46,120 bases of DNA from Pseudovibrio flavus. Lineage in GTDB: Bacteria; Pseudomonadota; Alphaproteobacteria; Rhizobiales; Stappiaceae. Below, piece by piece: positions 41,948 through 46,120 of this stretch. A model generated the notes under the pieces. That model saw only the letters and a program-made list of their open reading frames with translations, was not told the DNA's origin and searched no databases. Made by a program: the position numbers and the translations under genes. The stretch spans positions 72,290 to 118,409 of the forward strand of contig NZ_SMMA01000060.1 of the NCBI RefSeq assembly GCF_009711345.1, given 5' to 3'. The stretch's first letter is position 1; each line of letters opens with the position of its first letter.

Positions 41948-44197
41948 AGAATTGTAGCGGGCAGCAACTTCATCGCCGCTAATGCGCTCAACCTCAACCG
42001 GTGCGCCGGTATGCTGCTCAAGAACGCTCAACGCTCTTTCCAACTCAGGTCCAGCCGGAGAACCATCGGTCGCAACAATCACACGGTCAGCTTCGGAAAG
42101 CATCTGCGCACAGATAAGGCTCGGCTCAATCAAGCCCAGATCAGCGACAATCACATCATAGGTGAGATCAAGCGCTTCCATAATCAGGCTGTAACGGCCA
42201 TTTTGAACCACAGAGTCGTCAATGCGCACGCCGCCAGCTTCAATAACATGAGCGCGAGAAACAGGGTCACGATGAATGACGTTGGTAAAGGCTGCGCTAC
42301 CTTCCAGAAGCTCGGAGAAGCCCGGTGCCTGATCATGAAGATCACGGCCCATGTAGTTCAGCTCTTCATCGGAGAACGCATCATCATCAAAGTTCGGCGT
42401 GTAGACATCAGAGCGCACTTCAAGGAAGAGCGGCATAATTCCGCCCTCAGCAATCTTGCGCGTGCAATCAAATGCAACTTTGTTGGAAAGCGCTTCACTA
42501 TCAACGCTTAGAACAACGATACGGCGTACGCTGGTAGCCCGACTTGCTTCTTGAATAGCCTCTGGCATTTCAAGGTTCTCAAGACCTGCAGCATCTTCCA
42601 TTGCATCACGGGCAAACTCTTCCGCAGCCTCGTCCTGCTTCTCTTCTTCTGCCGTTTTTGCATCCGAAGCAGATGAGCGGGAAAGCAAACGGTTCTGGAA
42701 TGAACCGGCAGCACCGCGAACAGCATCCACCACCATTTCCGTTGCGCCCTTCTTTTCCATTCCGCGAGCAACAAGCGCACGGGACTGTTTAGGACGCGGA
42801 ACAAGATAACTCTCTCTGCGAAGCGCATCACCATTGACCAGCGCTTTTACAGCAACACCGATGATACCGATGAACAGGAACGCGAAGGCAGAAAGGGCTG
42901 CCAGCAGCGTTGTTTTAATGCCATCAGCTTCCATCGGAACGGTTGCACGGGAAATCACGCGGGAGTCTGCATGCAGCACGCCAACGCCCTGCAGCAATTC
43001 TGCATCACGCAGGCGGGCACGAACGGCCTCAAGCTGAGCGGCTTTGGCTTTTGCATCGCGCTCAAGCTCCTGCAGCTTCACGGTATCTGAGCCAGAACGA
43101 GCGGCGTCTTGCTTGAGCACTTCCAACTGCTTGTTCAAATCCGCAACGCGCTGACCGGCTATCGCCGCGTCATTTTCCAGCCCCTGCATGATCTTGCGAG
43201 CTTCGGACCGGATCTGCTGGTCATAACCTGCAAGCTGCGAACGAAGGCCTTTAATCTGCGGGTGTCCCGGTAGCAAAGTAGTAGAAAGCTCGGCAATACG
43301 GGTCTGCAGCTCGATCTGGCGCTCACGCAAACGCTGGATGAGGATGGAGTTCAAAACCTCGCTGGCACTTTCAAGGTTACCACCGGTTTCAAGAAGGCGT
43401 TTGATTAGCTGGGCGCGCGCTTCTGCTTCCAGTCGCTGCGCAACAGCTGCGGAGACCTGAGAGGAAACTTCTGAAAGCTGCTGCTGGCTCAGTGTCTGGG
43501 AGGAAGTGCCAAGCAGAAGATCAGCACTAGCGCGGAACTCCGCAACTTTGCGCTCCGCAGCTTCCACTTCCTTCTGCAAGCGTTTCATCTGCGGCTGCAA
43601 AGCGGCGGCAGCACTGTCGCTTGCTGTGCGTTTTGTGGTTTCTTGCAGCGCACGGTATTCGCGCACCACTTCATTGGCAATCACGGCCGCCAACTCTGGA
43701 TCGGTAGATGTAAAGTTGACGGAGATGACGCGCGAACCTTTTACGCGGTAAACCTCCAACGCGCCTGCAAGCTTGGATACAGCAGCCTCTTCACGAGAGG
43801 ATTGGCTTTGGTCTTCCCGCAAGCCAAGAGAGATCAACGCTTTGGAAATTGGACCGGGTTCGCCGCCCCCAGCAAAAGAACTATCGTCTGCAAGGTCGAG
43901 TTTTTGCACCACTTGGCGGGCAAGATCAGCAGAGCGCATCAACTGCACTTGGCTTTCAACGCCCTCCTCGTCCAGCAGAGCGCGTTCGGTTTCAATTCCG
44001 CGCTCAATACCGGGATAGGAAAAACCAGCTGTGTCGATGAGAACCTTGGATTCTGCCGTGTACTTGTCACTACCTAAAGAGCCAAGAAAAACGACAAGAA
44101 CACTGAACGCAATTGCAAGCGGCACGAGCCAGAGGAAGGAATGAAAAACCTTCTTCAGGAGAACGCCAAGATCAAGAAACACATCTTCCTGCGGCAC
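41933..44197 (-). CDS. Wzz/ExoP-like polysaccharide chain-length protein with degenerate kinase domain
   Basis: A 754-residue inner-membrane co-polymerase type protein. TM helices at about 20-41 and 428-450 bracket a periplasmic Wzz/GNVR region with long Ala/Glu/Gln-rich coiled coil (about 185-400, with GHPQIKGLRSQLAGYD at 311-325). The cytoplasmic C-terminal part (about 555-754) resembles a BY-kinase/CpsD domain, but the Walker A position reads SVDSEALSNKVAFD (564-577) where a PGEGKST-like sequence is expected, and the following Walker A' strand reads PLFLEVRSDVYTP. The later YDVIVADLGLIEPS keeps a Walker B shape. No C-terminal tyrosine cluster. Thus likely no ATPase or autokinase. Divergent from the Wza-like gene. 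Confidence 0.86.
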   Translation of the reverse strand: MPQEDVFLDLGVLLKKVFHSFLWLVPLAIAFSVLVVFLGSLGSDKYTAESKVLIDTAGFSYPGIERGIETERALLDEEGVESQVQLMRSADLARQVVQKLDLADDSSFAGGGEPGPISKALISLGLREDQSQSSREEAAVSKLAGALEVYRVKGSRVISVNFTSTDPELAAVIANEVVREYRALQETTKRTASDSAAAALQPQMKRLQKEVEAAERKVAEFRASADLLLGTSSQTLSQQQLSEVSSQVSAAVAQRLEAEARAQLIKRLLETGGNLESASEVLNSILIQRLRERQIELQTRIAELSTTLLPGHPQIKGLRSQLAGYDQQIRSEARKIMQGLENDAAIAGQRVADLNKQLEVLKQDAARSGSDTVKLQELERDAKAKAAQLEAVRARLRDAELLQGVGVLHADSRVISRATVPMEADGIKTTLLAALSAFAFLFIGIIGVAVKALVNGDALRRESYLVPRPKQSRALVARGMEKKGATEMVVDAVRGAAGSFQNRLLSRSSASDAKTAEEEKQDEAAEEFARDAMEDAAGLENLEMPEAIQEASRATSVRRIVVLSVDSEALSNKVAFDCTRKIAEGGIMPLFLEVRSDVYTPNFDDDAFSDEELNYMGRDLHDQAPGFSELLEGSAAFTNVIHRDPVSRAHVIEAGGVRIDDSVVQNGRYSLIMEALDLTYDVIVADLGLIEPSLICAQMLSEADRVIVATDGSPAGPELERALSVLEQHTGAPVEVERISGDEVAARYNSDMAA

Positions 44198-44223
44198 TAC
44201 AAAACCTCACGCAACGCTAGCTA

Positions 44224-44251
44224 CATTGTCCACATTTACAATGAACAATGA
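44224..44251. promoter_or_regulatory. Inverted and tandem repeats between ExoP-like and Wza-like genes
   Basis: CATTGT (44224-44229) and ACAATG (44238-44243) make an inverted repeat with an 8-base spacer, and ACAATGA is repeated in tandem at 44238-44244 and 44245-44251. It lies 27-54 bases upstream of the ExoP-like start in a divergent intergenic region. A regulator site for both EPS genes is inferred. Confidence 0.35.
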
Positions 44252-44312
44252 ACGAACAGGGTAACCAAGGCGTTAAAACCTCTTGAGAAACTAACGGCAT
44301 TTTTATAGCGGA

Positions 44313-44340
44313 CTTGACAAAGAGACTCTTAATATATGTT
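44313..44340 (+). promoter_or_regulatory. Possible sigma-70-type promoter for the Wza-like gene
   Basis: CTTGACA at 44313-44319 matches the alphaproteobacterial -35 core. A TATGTT/ATATGT -10-like hexamer follows after 15 bases (about 44335-44340), a shorter spacer than the 17 expected. The candidate lies about 75 bases before the start codon. Confidence 0.35.
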
Positions 44341-44417
44341 GGATTGAACTACCGAAATTCAGCAATTCTTAACCATATCCACACACAGTTCCCGTCAAAC
44401 AATTCATGAGGTACGTG

Positions 44418-44975
44418 ATGAAACTGCGCCTGATCGCAGCTTTGGCTGTTACAGCTGCCCTTACTGGTTGCAGCTCCTATCAGCAGCCACCTCCAGTATT
44501 CCATGAAGTGTTGCTCCAGCCTTACATGCTAGAGACGAGCGATCAGGTCCGCGTGATCGTTTATGGCCAGACCGACCTTTCTAACACCTACAGCGTTGAT
44601 CAAGCTGGCTTTATCTCCTTCCCTCTCGTTGGGCAGGTTAAAGCGCGGGGCTTAACGCAGGAACAGCTTGCCAAAAGCATTGAAGGAAAGCTGAGAAGCG
44701 GCTTCATTCGTAACCCGAATGTTTCCGTAGAGGTCGCCGACTATAGACCTATCTTTGTTATGGGTGAAGTAACCGGCGCTGGCCAGTATCCGTTTATCTC
44801 TGGCATGACCGCGCAAAACGCAATTGCGACGGCGGGCGGTTTCTCTCCAAGAGCCTATCAAAAGACGGTGGACATTACCCGACAGATTAACGGCGAAATC
44901 TTCAGCGGCCGCGTTCTCATCACCGATCCCCTGCGACCGGGCGATACAATTTACGTCAGAGAGCGTCTGTTCTAG
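44418..44975 (+). CDS. Polysaccharide export lipoprotein (Wza-like)
   Basis: An outer-membrane auxiliary-type export protein, 185 residues from the ATG at 44418, where GAGGT lies 5 bases upstream; an in-frame ATG at 44406 is before that site. The signal MKLRLIAALAVTAALTGC ends in lipobox ALTGC. The Poly_export domain covers about 35-110 (TSDQVRVIVYGQTDLSNTYSVDQAG is its start) and an SLBB-like domain about 113-165 (VFVMGEVTGAGQYPF-like segment with IFVMGEVTGAGQYP). It is shorter than Wza (about 380), like many rhizobial ExoF-type proteins. It probably forms the export channel with the ExoP-like protein. Confidence 0.88.
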   Translation: MKLRLIAALAVTAALTGCSSYQQPPPVFHEVLLQPYMLETSDQVRVIVYGQTDLSNTYSVDQAGFISFPLVGQVKARGLTQEQLAKSIEGKLRSGFIRNPNVSVEVADYRPIFVMGEVTGAGQYPFISGMTAQNAIATAGGFSPRAYQKTVDITRQINGEIFSGRVLITDPLRPGDTIYVRERLF

Positions 44976-44979
44976 GCAG

Positions 44980-44994
44980 TTAACCATTCGTTAG
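44980..44994. promoter_or_regulatory. CtrA-box-like sequence before the GT4 gene
   Basis: TTAACCATTCGTTAG reads as TTAA-N7-TTAG, one mismatch from the CtrA consensus TTAA-N7-TTAA, with the favoured TTAACCAT half site. It is between the Wza-like gene and the GT4 gene. A lone TTAACCAT half site also occurs at 44369-44376. Chance matches of this kind are common, so this is tentative. Confidence 0.25.
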
Positions 44995-45059
44995 TCCTAC
45001 AACTTAATCAGATAATCACGAATTCTCCCCTACAAGATATAATTAGATTTAATTGACGA

Positions 45060-45084
45060 GGACTCCCGGTGATCTCGGGCGTCC
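45060..45084. other. Hairpin between the Wza-like and GT4 genes
   Basis: GGAC-T-CCCG (45060-45068) pairs with CGGG-C-GTCC (45076-45084), eight base pairs with a single T/C mismatch and a 7-base loop. T bases follow only after a G-run (GGGGGATTTTT). It may be an attenuator or partial terminator limiting read-through to the glycosyltransferase. Confidence 0.45.
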
Positions 45085-45105
45085 TTCTGGGGGATTTTTC
45101 GGGCA

Positions 45106-46120
45106 ATGCGAAAACCGTCCATGCGGATCATTCACTGTGTACGCGCACCTATCGGTGGCGCTTTCCGGCATGTCGTCGATCTTTGCCGGCAGCAAAGTAA
45201 AGATGGCCACGACGTTGGCTTGCTTTGCGATAGCCAGACCGGCGGCGAAACCGCAGCAAGAACACTTGAAGACCTTTCCGCGCATTTAAGCCTTGGTGTG
45301 CACCGCCTTCCCATTGCCCGCAGCTTGCACCCTCGTGATGCAGTGACGATTTTCAAAGCGCATGCACTACTGAAAACCCTAGATCCCGACGTTATTCACG
45401 GACACGGAGCAAAGGGCGGCGTAATCTCGCGCCTCGTTGGCAGTGCGTTAAAGCGTTCCAATCCAGACCTACAGCGCATCTACTCCCCTCATGGCGGTTC
45501 GTTGCACTACAAAGCATCTTCTTCGGTTGGCTTTGTATACCTGAACCTTGAGCGCATCCTCACAAAGATGAGCGACGGCTTTTCCTTCGTTTGCAACTTT
45601 GAGCGCGAGCGCTTTGACAGGAAAATCGGCCTCGGAACTGTCAAAAGCATCATCGGCTACAATGGCCTGCATCCGAGTGAGTTTAATGATAGCCCGCTGG
45701 ACGACAACGCATCGGACTTCCTCTTCCTCGGAGAAATGAGGGACCTGAAAGGCGTTGACCTCTTGATCGGTGCAATCGCCCGCCTGAACAGTGATCGGCA
45801 GACACCAGTTACGGTAAGCCTCGTCGGTGATGGTCCTGATCTAGAGCGTTATCAGCGTCTCAGTGAGGATTTGGGGCAAAAGGATAACATCACCTTCCAC
45901 GGCAGGCTTCCTATCAGCAGCGCTCTTCCGCTCGGCCGCATTGGCGTTTTGCCATCTCGTGCAGAGAGCTTTCCCTATGTCGTTCTGGAAATGATCGCCG
46001 CAGGTAAACCTCTGCTGGCGACCAATGTGGGCGGCATTCCGGAAATCTACCGTGATCAGAGCGACAGCCTTCTTAATCCTGATAGTGCCGAAGAGCTCTT
46101 CTCGGCGATGAAGGCCGCTT
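45106..46120 (+). CDS. Group 4 glycosyltransferase (5' part, cut by window end)
   Basis: An open frame of 338 codons without stop continues past the end of the window. Translation begins MRKPSMRIIHCVRAPIGGAF; the second Met at 45121 is an equally likely start, because neither has a strong ribosome binding site. The N-terminal GT-B domain has HVVDLCRQQSKDGHDVGLLCD (abbreviated) and VIHGHGAKGG (about 98-107). The C-terminal domain has FLFLGEMRDLKGVDLLIGAI (about 206-225), VSLVGDGPDLERY (about 239-251) and the nucleotide-binding ESFPYVVLEMIAAGKPLLAT (about 287-306), the E-x7-E motif of GT4. It adds a sugar to a lipid-linked EPS repeat unit by context. The sugar is unknown. Confidence 0.88.
   Translation, partial: MRKPSMRIIHCVRAPIGGAFRHVVDLCRQQSKDGHDVGLLCDSQTGGETAARTLEDLSAHLSLGVHRLPIARSLHPRDAVTIFKAHALLKTLDPDVIHGHGAKGGVISRLVGSALKRSNPDLQRIYSPHGGSLHYKASSSVGFVYLNLERILTKMSDGFSFVCNFERERFDRKIGLGTVKSIIGYNGLHPSEFNDSPLDDNASDFLFLGEMRDLKGVDLLIGAIARLNSDRQTPVTVSLVGDGPDLERYQRLSEDLGQKDNITFHGRLPISSALPLGRIGVLPSRAESFPYVVLEMIAAGKPLLATNVGGIPEIYRDQSDSLLNPDSAEELFSAMKAA

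Noticed and set aside
45053-45289. 78-codon frames on both strands at the GT4 start
   Set aside because: They overlap the first codons of the GT4 gene in other frames and carry no recognisable features.
1-46120. Mobile elements, CRISPR arrays and defence genes
   Set aside because: I looked for transposase, integrase and nuclease motifs, terminal inverted repeats and regularly spaced repeats and saw none; the window reads as core genome.

Overview
The window is a stretch of core chromosome from an alphaproteobacterium, most likely order Hyphomicrobiales (Rhizobiales). A moderate-GC marine genus of the Stappiaceae/Pseudovibrio type fits best, but this rests on protein style and gene order, without any database search. 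Supporting signs are the aapJQMP general amino-acid transporter, the alaC-hom-glpX-recJ block divergent from a class I phaC, the rplM-rpsI / PaaI thioesterase / enoyl-CoA hydratase / CoA-binding / metY neighbourhood, and ctaA next to a DUF2842 gene. I see no insertion sequence, integrase, phage gene, CRISPR array or rRNA, and only one tRNA.

Layout. 1-6.2 kb: tRNA-Asn, an unknown secreted protein, cysteine synthase, cardiolipin synthase, an AlaX-type tRNA-editing protein and 3-mercaptopyruvate sulfurtransferase, all on +. 6.2-10.5 kb: the aapJQMP operon on -, with a strong hairpin between aapJ and aapQ. 10.5-11.0 kb: an AT-rich upstream region with short repeats. 11.0-14.9 kb: a four-gene - strand envelope operon (ArnT-like GT39, PAP2 phosphatase, GT2 polyprenyl-phosphate-sugar synthase type, small LAB_N membrane protein) that looks like a lipid A or membrane-lipid phosphate-to-sugar remodelling module. 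15.2-18.1 kb: a CAP-domain lipoprotein and peptidyl-dipeptidase Dcp on +. 18.2-25.4 kb: DUF423 protein, then GNAT, recJ, glpX, hom, alaC-type aminotransferase and a small lipoprotein, all on -. 25.8-28.3 kb: phaC and a small membrane protein on +. 28.4-34.6 kb: M14 peptidase, rpsI, rplM, a Cys-rich secreted peptide, a membrane protein, a thioesterase, an ECHDC3-type enoyl-CoA hydratase homologue and a CoA-binding protein. 34.7-39.5 kb: a TPR-sulfotransferase homologue, metY, ctaA and DUF2842. 39.5-46.1 kb: the start of an exopolysaccharide locus (polysaccharide deacetylase, CelD/FemAB-like acyltransferase, Wzc/ExoP-like chain-length protein, Wza-like export lipoprotein, and a group 4 glycosyltransferase that runs off the window).

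How the genes work together. Sulfur amino-acid metabolism recurs (cysK, sseA, metY, hom). Envelope and polysaccharide biogenesis is the second theme (cls, the GT39-PAP2-GT2 operon, the EPS locus). The most interesting points are the lipid-remodelling operon, three homologues that lack the usual catalytic or nucleotide-binding residues (the BY-kinase-like end of the ExoP protein, the enoyl-CoA hydratase, the sulfotransferase), and a folded, possibly pseudoknotted leader ahead of metY. I did not find a clearly new defence, mobile or RNA-guided system. Starts were adjusted by Shine-Dalgarno position or family length where noted.
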